Assembly: GCA_003116995.1 (NCBI GenBank)
Contig: BDSL01000004.1
Coordinates: 2,232,001-2,296,000, forward strand
Length of the DNA stretch: 64,000 bases
Direction of reading: 5' to 3'
Source: Yamagishiella unicocca
Lineage: Eukaryota; Chlorophyta; Chlorophyceae; Chlamydomonadales; Volvocaceae
The stretch's first letter is position 1, and every line of letters begins with the position of its first letter. Below are positions 44,501 through 56,200 of this stretch, piece after piece. Below the pieces are notes generated by a model. The model ran no database searches, was not told where the DNA came from, and saw only the letters and a list, made by a program, of their open reading frames with translations. The position numbers and the translations under genes are program-made.

Positions 44501-45831
44501 CCTGGCTTCCTGGGGGGCGGACTCACACACCCCGGGCTGGCTGATGGCGGCGCAATTGACCACCGCATGGAAGGGCGTCTGCGTGTGTATGTGCGTGGAG
44601 AGGGGTCAGGGGGGCGGGGAAGGGGGGGGGGTACATAAAAGAACCGGTAACTCGACGTGGGAATTGTAGTGGGAGCGGGGGGGGAAGAGGATGAGGAGTT
44701 GTCGGGCATGACGGGAAATGAGGAGAGCGAGGGTATCAAGCCGGCGTAGTGAAGGAACACAGCCAGGCCCGCAAGCACACCCGCTCATCTTTCGTTTTCA
44801 TTTGACGCCGAAACCGTCGAACTGTACCTGCTCGAAGACTTGTCGGAGCCCTTCACCCGTTGCCAGGTCGACCTGTGGAGGTTGGGAAGGTTGAGAGGAT
44901 TCCCGTAGGCCGGCGCTTAAGAGACAAAGTAAAGCCACGAGAAAAACGTCTTAGACACTTGTTTGCAATTGCATGCTGGAGAACTCGGTTTAGGTATCCA
45001 AAGCGGGAGGTCGAGTTCCGCCCCCGGCTGCTGTGGATAATGGAACAACAACTATAATCCATCACTTTGTAGCGAAGTGTTTTCCGATCCCGGACTCGCC
45101 CGAGCCGGGAGGAGGGGCGATTGGGGGTTGGAAGGCCGGTGGCGGTGATGACCGAGGGCCGAAAGACCGGGTAGTGGTGCTGCTGGCCTGTGCGCGTGAG
45201 GGCTTGAATCGCACAACAACACAACGGCATACCAGCTGAATGCATGCACGCCAGTCTAGCGAAAGATTTGCAACACCATTGGGGGTTGAGAGGGAACCCT
45301 TGTGCGCGTAAAAACTGTTTGGAACAGACGTTTTGGGGGTTGAGAGGAAACCCGTGGGCCACTTGGGGGCGCTGTAGCCTCCGCCACAGGCAGCGCCGCT
45401 TCCTCCCAGTAGGTCGCGAGACTTCGCATTCTGCTGGTGCTATGCATGCGGACCTGAGATGCCTTCGCCCTGCGGCCTGCTCCTGTTCCACCCGCCAAGA
45501 CGGTTTTTGAACCCGCATGTTTTGCCAGCCTTCGCGCGTGCCCCGCCCCCGCCAACCCATGTCCAGCGACACCTTGTGCGCCACCACGCCGCTGGGGGCC
45601 GATGCGAGCACCCGCGTGCCGTACGTGTAGTGCACCTGGCCAAGCAAGCAGGTCAACAGGGTGGAAGAAGAAACTACTGGAAGGACGGTGGATTTGTCAA
45701 AGAGAATGTCCGATTGACAGTTTTCCTTGGCCCGCTCGCACCTGATGATCCTGCGCTAGCCGATGCACCATGAACTGGCCGGCATATCCCGAGCCGCCAG
45801 TCACAAGGATTGTTTTTTGCTTTTCCGTCAT
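41553..45831 (-). CDS. Extended short-chain dehydrogenase/epimerase, RmlD/MAT2B-like (10 exons, 314 aa)
   Basis: Exons on minus: 45831-45742, 45635-45573, 44872-44828, 44578-44529, 44184-44088, 43855-43757, 43364-43260, 42756-42544, 42185-42121, 41670-41553 (945 nt; all phases agree). Residues 8-25 carry the Rossmann NAD(P) motif ILVTGGSGYAGQFMVHRL. HAVVNCAAISQPGV is the NAG-like strand-4 motif. HFSTDQVYDGTH contains the catalytic Ser/Thr, and VYGKSKLEAEEL gives the YxxxK pair (Tyr136, Lys140). PVAILRSSIIYGP and DEWRNPVYVQDLQRLV, then YNTGGPERLSRVDMA and ISMDVTRLIEDLDFHPTPF, match the substrate half of dTDP-4-dehydrorhamnose reductase and MAT2B-type SDRs. Likely role: NAD(P)-dependent sugar-nucleotide reduction or a methionine adenosyltransferase regulatory subunit; sequence alone does not decide. 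No targeting peptide, so probably cytosolic. At the exon 4/5 junction ~8 residues usual in the family are missing, so a micro-exon may be overlooked. Confidence 0.88.
42790..42856 (+). repeat. Intronic dispersed repeat, family A, copy 3
   Basis: ACAAACCGGTTACGCAACAT, then GGATAGGATAGCTGGCGCAT and a TCTTCGTCGGGGGG end. Lies in intron 7 of the SDR gene, antisense to it. Confidence 0.6.
42861..42912 (+). repeat. Intronic dispersed repeat, family A, copy 4 (partial tandem of copy 3)
   Basis: GTGGCATAAATGCCGTTGGC, then GGACAGGATAGTTGGCGCAT, repeating the layout of copy 3 just downstream in the same intron. The ACCGGT core is degraded. Confidence 0.5.
44631..44680 (+). repeat. Intronic dispersed repeat, family A, copy 5
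   Basis: ACATAAAAGAACCGGTAACT followed by CGACGTGGGAATTGTAGTGG. Same order as the 16561 copy. Lies in intron 3 of the SDR gene, antisense to the host. Confidence 0.7.
44890..44994 (+). repeat. Intronic dispersed repeat, family B, copy 3
   Basis: GTTGAGAGGATTCCCGTAGG-like start, CGAGAAAAACGTCTTAGACA core and GCATGCTGGAGAACTCGGTT end, matching the order in the 2781 copy. Lies in intron 2 of the SDR gene. Confidence 0.6.
45281..45358 (+). repeat. Intronic dispersed repeat, family B, copy 4
   Basis: GGGTTGAGAGGGAACCCTTG, then AAAAACTGTTTGGAACAGAC GTTTTG, and a second GGGTTGAGAGGAAACCCGTG. Lies in intron 2 of the SDR gene, ~300 bases from copy 3. Confidence 0.6.
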
Positions 45832-46898
45832 GCTGAATTTATGCTTGGGTGGCCGCTGGTCGATGCATCCAAAAATGCAAGGAAAGTGGTTACGTCAAGT
45901 GGTGGTAAAGCACCTTGTCTTATAAACGGGATGAGCGGGCGGGCCTTCCAATGCCGGCCTATTGTGAATATGTGTCTGTCTTTGTCGTAGGCCATAACCG
46001 ACAGTGCAACAATACTGCAAGGTCGATGATTGCGGGCTTGTCCCATGGGCCATACTGCCCAACCGCACCTGAGGGCGAAACGAAAAGACGATGCTGACGC
46101 CGCGAAGGGGATGACCCTGGATGACGGACCAACATGCTAGCTGCGACGCCAACATTTCAGGCTGGAAAAAGACGGAGCCGGGCACGAAGTTTTGGCGAAG
46201 GAAAAACATGCTACGTCCTCAGTGTTCCAGGCGGTTCGCCCCCAGCACCCAACAGGACAAGGATTGCCACCAATCAGCCCAGCCCCGTGTTACTAATGAA
46301 CAGGGTCCCCTTTCCGGCTGCACCACGAGTGCCTGTGCACTCAATCGGCGTTCCTGCATATGTTTGTATCATGCGACCAGCGGGCAAACACCGACAAAAG
46401 CAATAATGAAATGTCCATCAGCTATCTGCCCTGTCCTGCATTCTGCACAATTCCCTGTATCCCATCACCCCGCCATCCAAACCCAACGAAAAACAGCAGC
46501 ACCCAACCCTAAGCCACCACCACGACCACTACCAGCGCTTGGTTAAAATGATAGCAAGCGGTTCTTAAGCCCTCAGCGAGTGACGGCGACTTGCACGTTG
46601 ACTAACCGTCCCTGTGATGGGCCGACTGTACATGCCCTCCGATGGCATGGCGCCCAGACTCATCTCACACCAACACATACCAGCCACCTTCGATTAAGAC
46701 GCAACGCCTAAATAAGCCACAAAACGATAACATACCGTGCGGGTGCCTGAAGGCCATCAAAAACAATGGCCACCGCCGCGCTCCAAACTTTCCATCTCCC
46801 TGGACCATGCCAGTCCAAGACCAACACGTACTCCTCGCAGCCTAGTCCCCGCCCTATAATACGGTACCCAAACCAGCCGCCCTCGCTGCCAGCCCCGC
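45832..46898. other. Intergenic between SDR start and FAD oxidoreductase stop
   Basis: 1067 bases between two minus-strand genes: promoter and 5' UTR of the SDR gene on the left and 3' UTR of the oxidoreductase gene on the right. Moderately AT-richer than the exons. No coding or RNA gene recognised. Confidence 0.5.
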
Positions 46899-49800
46899 TC
46901 AGCGCAGCGTGGTGAAGCCTCCCAGCGCCGAAGGCAGCCAGGGCAGCTGGCCGGACAGTCGCCCCACCAGCGCACGCAGCTGCCGCGCCGCCTCCTTGCC
47001 CGCCGCGATGTGCGTCTCGTCCGACTCCGAGGGCAGCACCACCGCCCGCGCGCGCAGCCCCACCGCCTCTGCCGCCAGATTGCCCGCCTGCATGCAGGGG
47101 GGGGGGACAGCCGCCGCGGTGGCGCAGAGCCAGGCGCAGAAGAAACCAGGGAGGGCGTTAGGGCTTTGACGAGGGCGAAAGGTGCGCTGTCCAAGGGTGA
47201 GCTCCTCCCCCCCCACGCACGCACACACCACGAGCGCGGGTCTTCTCGCTACCCAGCAAGAGCGCAAGCCCAAGCTGTGTGTCCTACTGGTGATGTTAAG
47301 TTGTTAACCCGTATGGCCGCAAGAAAACCTGTATGGCCGCCTTCAACAATCGACACGCAACGGCAATGCCCTCTGGGAGCAATGGTCTTCTTCGCACCTA
47401 CACACGGTGCGCGCCTTCATTCCAGCCCGACCCACGCCACATCCCGAACGCCACCTCAGCGCCCCCAACCCTCCAACCCTCCAGCTCACCAGCACCACCA
47501 GCAGCAGCTCGCGCGGCCCCATCCGACCCTCCCGCTCCCAGACCATCTCCCCCCAACCCGTTTCTCCATCGTACGCGTTGCACGTCACCGCGCTTTTGCT
47601 TATCCTTTTCCTATTCCTTTTCTTTTACACAGCTCCGACAGGCCGCCTCCACAGGTTTGCCGGTAGTCAGTCCCAGCGCTCCAGCATGCGCCCACAAAAT
47701 TGGTGTCCGACGACCATGCGCCAACTAACCTGTCCCGTCGCGTAAAACGTTTTTTACAAACCCCCCACCTGTAGCCCGGTGACGTAGGCCTTCTCCTGGC
47801 ACAGCCCCTTGGCGCCGTGCGTGCCGGGACCCTGCCGTATCCAGTCACCCGCCATAAACACGTTGTCGTACGGTGTACGGCTGGTGGGCATGTACGACGC
47901 GCAGCCCGGCGAGAAGAGGCTGACAGCGCCTCGGAAGCGCAGCACGCTGCGGTCCACCACTCGAGGCCGGGGGCCGGGGTCCACGGCTGCGGCGTGGGTG
48001 AGGTGGGGGTACTGGGTTGTGGGTGCGTCGCACGGGTTTGGGGCATGAACAACGTGGGAGCCGTCGCTTAGCGTGGGTGCGTCAGCTTACGGCGCAGTGC
48101 AAGCAGACGGAGAAAAGCTAGAGCAGTCAACCCCCCGGCTGCCGACCAGCGCCTTCCGCCACCTGCCTGCCAGCATCTGGTCCACCACCTTGGCCTCCAG
48201 TGCCTCGTCGCTCAACGGCAGCAGCGAGGACGCGTGGTAGAAGTCCGCCTCGACGACGCTGCTGTGCGGGTCGGCCTTGTACTCGTCCTGGGCCAGTGGA
48301 CCGGGCGGTGGCGGGCGGTGGGGGAGGGGGGAGCAGGGCAGGGGGGAAGAGGGCAGGGGGGCTATGCGGTTACAACTAAGACTTTGTGGGTGCGGCTTAA
48401 GTAGGTGCGGCTGAAGGGGCTGGAAGAGGTATGTGGGGTTCTCGCCCAGGAGCTGCCGCTACTAGCCTAAAGTGCTTTTCCCAGACATGTAACAACGACC
48501 ACAACCAAAAAAGCACCTCAGCACGCTGTCCTCACCACCCTGCCTGCCTGCCATCGGATCCCTCGCCCTCGCCCTCGCCCTCCCCCCCCGGTCTCCCCCC
48601 CCCCCCCGAAGTCTATGCGCCAACTATACTGCTCACGCCGAGTAAACAGTTCTTTTTTGCAACCCCGGACCAAATGCCCCCCCACCTGCAGCTCGCTCAG
48701 GTGGAACAGCGTGGCGCCGACCCCTGGGTCGAACCGCACCAGCACGTTGCTGGGTGTGGCAGGCCGCAGCCTGCGGTCCAGCCACAGCCGCACCGCCGCC
48801 ACGTCCACGGTGGCCAGGTTGGCGAAGGCGGCGAAGAAGGGCTGCTCCGCCAGGCAGGGCGAGGCCGCCACGATGCGCTGCATGGCGCCCACCCCCACCG
48901 CGAACACGATTGCGTCCGCCTCCCACTCCTCGCGGCCCTGGTCCGGGGAGGTGACGACCACCCTGCGGGCGGTTGTGAGGTGGAGGCGGTGCGCCAGGGG
49001 GATGTGTGTTGAGGTATAAAGGGATAGCTTGTGGGGCGGCGTGAGGTATAAGATAGTAGAGGACAGCCAGTGGGGCGGTGTTGTGAGGCGGGGTAATGAT
49101 GAGCAGCGTGGAGTTGGGGTGGAGGCGGGCGGAAGGGCGGGCGGGCGGAAGGGCGCACAGCGACGAAAGACGTATGGGTGACTGGGCTGGACGGGTAACG
49201 CTCACGCCCAGACCGCCTGATCGGCAGAGCTGATTCGGACGGCCTGGTGAGGCAGGTCCTGGCCCTGCTGCCGCTGCGGCGGTTGTACCCCAGGTCACCC
49301 CTCCTGCACCCCCCGCTCCTGCACCCCCGCTCCTGCCCCCTCCGCTCCTGCCCACCCCGCTCCTGCCCACCCCTCCCTGGCGCCCACCTGCCAGGCCTGC
49401 CGCCCGCTGCGTTGGGCGGCGCCTGCACCTGCACCACCTGGCGGCCGCCCAGCAGGGTGACGCCCCCCGCCTGCAGGTGCTCCACGAAGGGCTGCAGGAT
49501 GCGCTCGGACACGGAGCCCCGGCACCACCGGGTGTCGAAGTCGGGCTGGCGGGACCCGCCAGGGGGTGGCGGCGGGGGGAGCAGGCCGAGGCGGGTGTTG
49601 GTGTACCTGCGTGCGGACCTCCCCCTGTGCCCTGCCACAGCAGCATCGACCCACCCTCCCCACCGTGCTCTCCCGCCCCTTTGCTCCTCTCCCCTCCCGT
49701 CCCGGGAAAGACGCACCCTACCACAAACACGCATAACACACGACCTGCTGCCCCAACCCGACCCACGCCTCGCGACCCCCCGGCAGCCCCTGTCATCCTC

Positions 49801-51748
49801 CCCCATATCTGGCTCCAGTCCTCCCATTCCCCTCCAGGCCCGTGCCAGCCCTGCCTGGTGCGCCAGTGAGAAATAGTAGAGCGCGTCCAGGGCCGCCGCC
49901 GCGGACAGCTTGTGTCCCGGCGCGAACAGCGTCACCAGCAGCATGGGCTCTAAGAACTCCCGGTACAGCCGCTCGGAAACGCCGGCGGACCTACAGCAAT
50001 GCAACGGGTAAAAAAGGGAAGGGTGCTCGGTGGGGGGCCAAACTGGAGAGCGCGTCGTCCGGGCGACAGGGTGGGATGGGTTTTAGGGGTGTAGGGTTGT
50101 AGGTTACGCTGTCGGGCATTCCCCGGCCGATCCTCGGCAGACAGAAAGATCAGGCCTTACCCGCAGCAGCACAAGCGACTTTCCAACCCACCTGAACAGC
50201 TCCAGCGCTGAGATCTTGTCGTACGAGTCGTACGCCTCCTGGTCGGCGCTGTACTCGAGGAGCGGCCCCACCAGCGGCAGGGCGGTCAGGCGGTCGGCCA
50301 GCGGCAGTGAGGTGAAAAAGGGGGCGGTGTAGAGGAAGGAGCCCAGGGGGGTGGGCAGGCGGGGCTGCTCCTGGAAGATGGGCGACCGGACCTGAGGAGG
50401 CGATGTAGGTAGGTGATGTAGGTAGGTGATGTAGGTAGGTGATGTAGGTAGGTGATAAGAGGTAGGTGATAAGAGGTAGGTGGTAGAGGTAGGTGATAGA
50501 GGTAGGTGATGGACGTACCGTGATATAGGTAGGTGATATAGGTGGGCGAAAGGCGATACATGGAAGGTGGCGCGGGAGAGGGCAGGAGGAGCCCGTATCA
50601 GAGGCCTCGCACTGTGGCTGGCGCTTTGGTACGGCCACAGAAATCCAAGCATGAAATTTTGGGAAAAACATGTTTGGAAAAAAACCTCTCCTTCACCCCC
50701 CCTTCGGCGCAGCTCTCCTGCGCGCACCCCCCACACACAGGCCTGCATGCCCTCCTCCTATGCCCTGTGCACGTGTTCCCCCTCGCCACCCACACCTGCA
50801 GTCCCTGCGGACTGTAGAACGACGACTGCGTGAAGGGTGTGAAGGCGTCCATGATCCCCAGCTTGTCCACCAGCGAGAATATGTTTGCGTACTGGTACCA
50901 GAAGCTGACTCGCGGCAAGCAGGGGAGCGGGAGAGTGAAGGAGGGCGAGGGGGGCACAAATTCACCGAACAGCACTGCAGCAGCACAATGCGGCATGGCG
51001 GTTGGGAGCAGGCGCCTGCAGTGCGGTGCGGTGGCCGCGCTTGCACACACACAGCGGAGGGCACAGCGGCCGTGCAAGTGCTGTGCCCCGTGCCAGTCAT
51101 AGCGTCGAGCCTTCGTCTTGGCCTTGGCTTGCCGTGTACAGACAAGTGGATGCATCCAGCTCGCCGGAAGAGTGGCAGCGATGATGCAGCGATGTTGTGT
51201 GTGTCGGCCTGGCGAGGTGGTCTGGCGGGCAGCACCTTAAGCGACCCCGGAGGACGTGGCCGAAGTTGACGCAGAGGCAGGGGAGGGGAGAGGAGCTGCG
51301 TGCGTCGTGTTCGCCGCCTGTTCCCCACCTGGCCGGCCAAGGCAGCGAGCCTCTTAACGCAGCGAGCCTCTTAACGCAGCGAGCAGCGCGTGATGCCGGG
51401 CTTCGTATCTCGCCGCGTGATGGAGAGCACCCAGCCGCCCGCTCACCCCTTGATGCCGGGTTCCACAGTGCGCCCGCCGTCGCTCTTCCAGGAGGACGAA
51501 AGGCCGCCAGGGCTGGAAGCGGCGTCCAGCACCACGACCTCAGCGCCCGCCTGCTGCAGCGCGTGAGCGGAGCCGAAGCCCGCCCATCCGCCCCCGACGA
51601 CGATGACCTTCGGCTTGCGTGGTTCCTGGTGCTTCTGAGAGGACACACCGTTGCCGCCGCTGCTGGCTGCGCGGGCGCTAACGCATAATCGAGTGGTTGT
51701 TACGTTTCGGTCCGTCGCCGCGCTACCGCGCTGTGAACAACGCCTCAT
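46899..51748 (-). CDS. FAD-dependent oxidoreductase, carotenoid desaturase/CrtU-like amine oxidase family, probably plastid (9 exons, 569 aa)
   Basis: Exons on minus: 51748-51447, 50904-50796, 50391-50192, 49990-49855, 49545-49388, 48962-48686, 48287-48167, 47986-47769, 47087-46899 (1710 nt, all phases agree). The N-terminal ~45 residues are Ser/Arg/Thr-rich and lack acids at first, like a chloroplast transit peptide. KVIVVGGGWAGFGSAHAL at 47-64 is the FAD dinucleotide-binding motif, with Asp75 as the ribose-binding acid. Family blocks follow: FWYQYANIFSLVDKLGIMDA, FTPFTQSSFYSPQGL, TPLGSFLYTAPFF, LYREFLEPMLLVTLFAPG, FDTRWCRGSVSERIL, EEWEADAIVFAVG, VVEADFYHASSLLPLSDEAL, and the C-terminal FAD block NVFMAGDWIRQG plus KGLCQEKAYVTG. 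Plants and cyanobacteria have this paralog beside phytoene and zeta-carotene desaturases; its substrate is not established to my knowledge. Introns 4 and 7 need GC donors to join conserved blocks. Confidence 0.88.
47701..47768 (-). repeat. Intronic dispersed repeat, family A, copy 6
   Basis: On the minus strand the intron begins GTGGGGGGTTTGTAAAAAAC, continues GTTTTACGCGACGGGACAGG, then TTAGTTGGCGCATGGTCGTC. The element therefore starts exactly at the splice donor of intron 8 of the FAD gene, in the same sense as the host. Confidence 0.65.
48601..48672 (-). repeat. Intronic dispersed repeat, family A, copy 7
   Basis: Minus strand: GGGGTTGCAAAAAAGAACTG, TTTACTCGGCGTGAGCAGTA, TAGTTGGCGCATAGACTTCG then a G run. 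It starts within ~20 bases of the donor of intron 6 of the FAD gene, same sense as the host. Confidence 0.7.
50398..50545 (+). repeat. Intronic minisatellite, GGTAGGTGAT-type unit
   Basis: Repeats of GATGTAGGTAGGT, GATAAGAGGTAGGT and GATAGAGGTAGGT fill the acceptor side of intron 2 of the FAD gene; on the minus strand this is a pyrimidine-rich ACCTACCTC array next to the acceptor. Confidence 0.85.
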
Positions 51749-53247
51749 AGTTTCTTACGAGATAGAAGTCAGGACAGCGCAATGTTCTTATAAACAATGG
51801 GGTTGGGGCCAGCCGTGTACTGTAGTAGCATGTTGCATGTAAGGCCTGCTTGCGTGACTAACCTCGCATGGAACATCCATTGAGGCGATGTTCACACATC
51901 CAAACACATCCAAAGTATCTGGTGCATATTGTGATATTGACTATTGTACGCTGTACCTAATAAATTTACTTGCAGCATAACAAGAACTGCCACCGATGTG
52001 CAGGTGGATTCCCTTCATGCGTGTTATATGACTTCCGTGCCTCCAGGATACATAGAGGTGAAGCAGAGAAGACGGACTTTTAATGTTGCACGGGCATGGC
52101 AAGGCTTTTGACCTTTTGCCCGCGCCTTCTCCCGCCAAGTGGCACGCTGGAGGAGCCTGCTCGGTCAAGAGGAATGGAGCAATATGCGGACGCCTTCGTG
52201 GAAGCGAGTAATGTTAATGCGTGCAGATCATCAGACGCCCGAGGGGCTGCGCTGCCTTTCGGACTGCGATGGCCATGGTCATCACTCGACACGCTTCGTC
52301 CATGCGGGGATGCCGCTCTTCACTGGCCTTGCAAGTTGCAACATTGGCAGATCGATGGCAGATGGGACGGAGCAACACTCGCATACTCCGACTGTACCCG
52401 ACGGTGTACCGTGCCATACATACCCACGCAGCGGCTGGCGCCACCATGCAGTCGATCAGAGGTGATCACCTACAGGTACTGTCTTGCTCCTCGCTTTCGC
52501 CGTCTTTCCTTAACTAGAATGCTGCCGAGGTGCGACATCGGCAGGTTGGTTGCCTTGAGGCCACACATTTATGGGACTGACCGTTGTGGACGGCTGTCCA
52601 TCGGGGCCCATCTCGCTGTGCGGGCGGGCATGGATTGTGGGGTGACGTACGCAAGGGGGGGGGGCTGCGCTCCCGGTCTAAACATGCGAGCAACACACGC
52701 CCAGGACAACTCCACCACACGCGCCAACCTGCACTGCCCAGTTTCGCGCTGTATTCCTAAGTTTCCAAGTGTAGATGGAGGCCACTGTACGGGCTGGCAA
52801 TTGCCGGGCCGCCAATCGTCTTTGTTTCCCGATGCACATGCGCTGTCAGTTTCACAGCAAGGGACAGACGGTGACGGACGCCAGCGAGCCAGCACCGCAG
52901 GAGGGGGCCTTACTTCACCGCCGGCCAGGGGATATGGATGAGACGCTGAGTAGTTCGGGTACATCGGAATACGTAGGACCGCATACCGTTTTCGTAAGGC
53001 CATATGGAAGGCAGCCTTTGGGTTGCGACATACCCGCCGTACGCGTGATATTCCCACTTGATTAGGCAACGTCGCGATTGCGCACATAGGATCTTCGCAC
53101 ACTCTCTAACGCGACAAAGTATACTTTTAATACTGTCTAATCGTGCTGAATGCCTGCAACTATTATGATCCCAGCGCTGACGTACTGCCTGGGCGCCTAG
53201 GCGCCAGGTGAGGCAACCCGACAGTTCAGCGCACCGCCGAATTGCAA
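51749..53247. promoter_or_regulatory. Divergent upstream region (FAD gene / TSP1-module gene)
   Basis: 1.5 kb between two divergent start codons (51748 minus, 53248 plus), relatively AT-rich, e.g. CTAATAAATTTACTTG near 51957 and GTATACTTTTAATAC near 53118. It must contain both promoters. Open frames here (up to 281 codons) show no domain or splice support. Confidence 0.45.
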
Positions 53248-56200
53248 ATGGCCTCTGTCAGGTCATTTAAATCGGTCCTCAGTGCTGCGGCTCTACTGTT
53301 TGCGGGCGCCGTGCACGCGGTGACACATTGGGACCGCGCCGATGCGCCGAGCTTCAGCCCTCGTCGCCAGACTCTCTTCGCTGCCAACACTCATCATGAG
53401 GCAGACGAATTTGGGTTGCATGAGAGCGGAGCATGGGTCCATCTGAAGTATGACATCGATGTGGTAGGTCATAGGACCTCTGACACGATAGGGTCTGCCC
53501 AGTCGCTCGCTGTAGGATTGCCCCGGGAAGCCGTAAACTGACGCCACGCCATCAAGTAAATTATATACTACTGATTGGTGATATGAATCTTGGGCGCTGC
53601 GCTTGCTGTGCCAAACGTTATATATTGTGATGGAAATTCCTTAGTTTGCGACCTGCCTGCGTGTCCCGATGGTGAGCAGAACCGCTAGGCAGCCGCGTGA
53701 CGGGATGAGAGCATCACCCACCCCACACGCCCACCCCGCCCCTCTATATATGTCCTAGCCCTGCATGAAGCCCTTTGTGCCCACCCACCGCAACCGGCCA
53801 ACCCGGTAGGACGGATACGTATGTAGGGGCGATGATGACGGCCCGCCGCGTAGGCGTACAGGGGCGTACACGCTTATCACAACACACAACGGGGGGTCTA
53901 AACCTCGCGTGATCGGCCCAGCAGTGTGCGATCAGCAGCCGCAGCAGCTTGGACCTCACGAGGCTTACAGCTTGGAGTGTAGGGTTTCCGGTCGTGTGTG
54001 GCCGTGGCCCATCCAGCTCTCCTCCGCGTGTTTCAAACTTCTGTCCAGTTTGACTGCGTCACGTACCCTATGTATGCGCGTGTGTATGCGCGCAGGCCGA
54101 CCATGTGGCTGTCCTGGCTCATGAGTCCTCCCTCCGAGCGGTCCGGTGCCGCGCCCTGCCGGGCCACCTGCTGATGGTGGTTGACGGGACCGAATCGGTG
54201 ACCAGCTGGCCGCTGGGCGTGGTCGTAGTTGGCGACGAGAGCTGGGGGTGAGATCTATTAAACCAGTTAACCAGGGTCCCCGCTGCTGCGGGTTGCGGGT
54301 TGCTGCATGAATGAACGCCGCGCTGACGCAGCAGGGAACGGGGGGCTGCAAAAAAGAACCGGTGACTCGGGAGCGAGCGGGAGCGGAGGAGGAGGCAGGG
54401 GGGGCAGGGAAGGACTGCCTGGCTAGCTGCGCCATCCGGCGTTAGCAAGTGCCTACCTACCGAGCGCCGCTCTTACCCACACGTACGTAGTGATCACTTG
54501 CCTGGGATGCCCCGGCCGTTCACCGGGCAGCAGCATGGTACCGTCCCCGGCACCGATCTCCTTCCCCTGCTCTTCCGCTCCCTCACACGGCAGACGGCAC
54601 GCTGGGGAGGTCAACCAAGTCGCCTATAGTTGGCCACGTGACGCGCTGTGTGCATTGTGGGTGGATATGTGGCGCGCAATGACACATACATGCATGCGGC
54701 CGCTCGCCCGCCCGCAGGTGCTCGGTCCCGGGTTCAGATGCGTCGAGCGCATTTTATTACCGCCTCCTCGGCAAGGCCCACGTCCACAGACCAGGGGACA
54801 AGCTGGGCCCGCGATGGGCTGACTTGTACGGCGCTGCGGCCACCCATGCCAACGACGCCAACGACCCAACCACTACACACGCCGGCCTCACCTGGGCCGA
54901 AGCCTTTGGATACGAAGACGCCGACTACGTTGTATTTGCGGCTGAAGCGGTCAGTAAGCTAGCCGAACGTTGCCTGGGGCCCCAAATGCGCGCGCTCCGC
55001 ACATGGCGTTGCTCGTTGGCCGTTCCCCTAACCGCGGACTCCGGCAATTAAAGGTTCTCGGCGCCAGCTAATCCACCACCTGTTCGCACATGGGACCACC
55101 GCGCGTATGTGGTCGTCATCAGCTCGCTGCCGCACATACTCGCAAACTCCCAATGGGACCATCGCGCGTATGTGGTCGTCATCAGCTCGCTGCCGCACAT
55201 ACTCGCAAACTCCCAACTGGCAACTTGCAACTGCCCTCCTGTTTCCCCGCATGCCCACCCGCTGTCGCTCTGCTGTGAGCAGGTGGGTATGGAGCACTGT
55301 TTTCGCCAGGCCCGTATCGCCTACCGCTTCATTCCTCCCGGCCACATGGACCACCCGCTGGGGGGCTACTCGCCAGCTGATGGCCCCGGGGGCCGCTACT
55401 CGGGGATGAACGCGGAGGACATCGAGCAGGCGCACGCCTACCTTAATTCCACCGGCGCCCTCGCATACGAGTTCGGCCCGGCCGAGCAGTTGCACGGCAG
55501 GCGGCTGCAGGGCTTTTGGAGCGAGCTGTGGGACGGTACCAAGCGGATCGCCAAGGCGGTGGGTGCCGTGGTGTGCCGGTTTCCTGCCGCGAACGTTAAG
55601 GTTTCGGTTGTGGCTTCGGTTTCGATTGCGCAGACGTGCATTTTTACAGACTGCGTCACACGCGTATTTTCCACGTTTGTTGCAAGCCTAACATAACGCC
55701 TGGCCAGTGCACGGAGCTTAAACACGCAAGTGGTGAGGGACTGAAGCAGCCGTACGTATGTACGTACACCCGAATATGTTCTATTTCATATGCCAGAAAT
55801 GCCAATACCTGGAAACTGCCAGGCTGCCCCGATCCCTCTTCTCTGCCAGCGACGTACGACTAAGCGGCCGACGGCTGCCTCCCTCGGCGGCGCGTTCACG
55901 CGTGTATGCTCCTGCAGACTGCGCGGCCGCTGGTGGCTGCAGCGGACGCGGCGGTGAAATCCGTTAAACGCGTGGCGGACACCGTCGTGGCGGTTGTGGA
56001 CACAGTGGCGACCCTGGTCAGCGGCGATCCAGTCAGCCTGGGGGGAAAGCAGGTGTGGGTGGGTGATGCGGTGCGTGGGCTAGCTGCCGTACCCGTACTC
56101 GACGGCGTCGTTGCCGGGCACTTGCAGCCCCGCCGCGCGCTGCCTGAGCATGTCAGCACGCACTAGGATAGGACAACGGTGTGCTGTGCAGCGTTGGCGC

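Noticed and set aside
45573..45635. Extending SDR exon 2 past ...VVAHK to include a VSLDM continuation
   Set aside because: The longer exon breaks phase with the next exon (VDLATGEGLRQVF); the AAG|GTGTCG donor keeps phase and gives the expected family spacing.
52096..52941. 281-codon plus-strand frame in the divergent intergenic region
   Set aside because: No signal peptide, domain, splice partners or volvocine composition; overlaps equally long antisense frames, as expected by chance.
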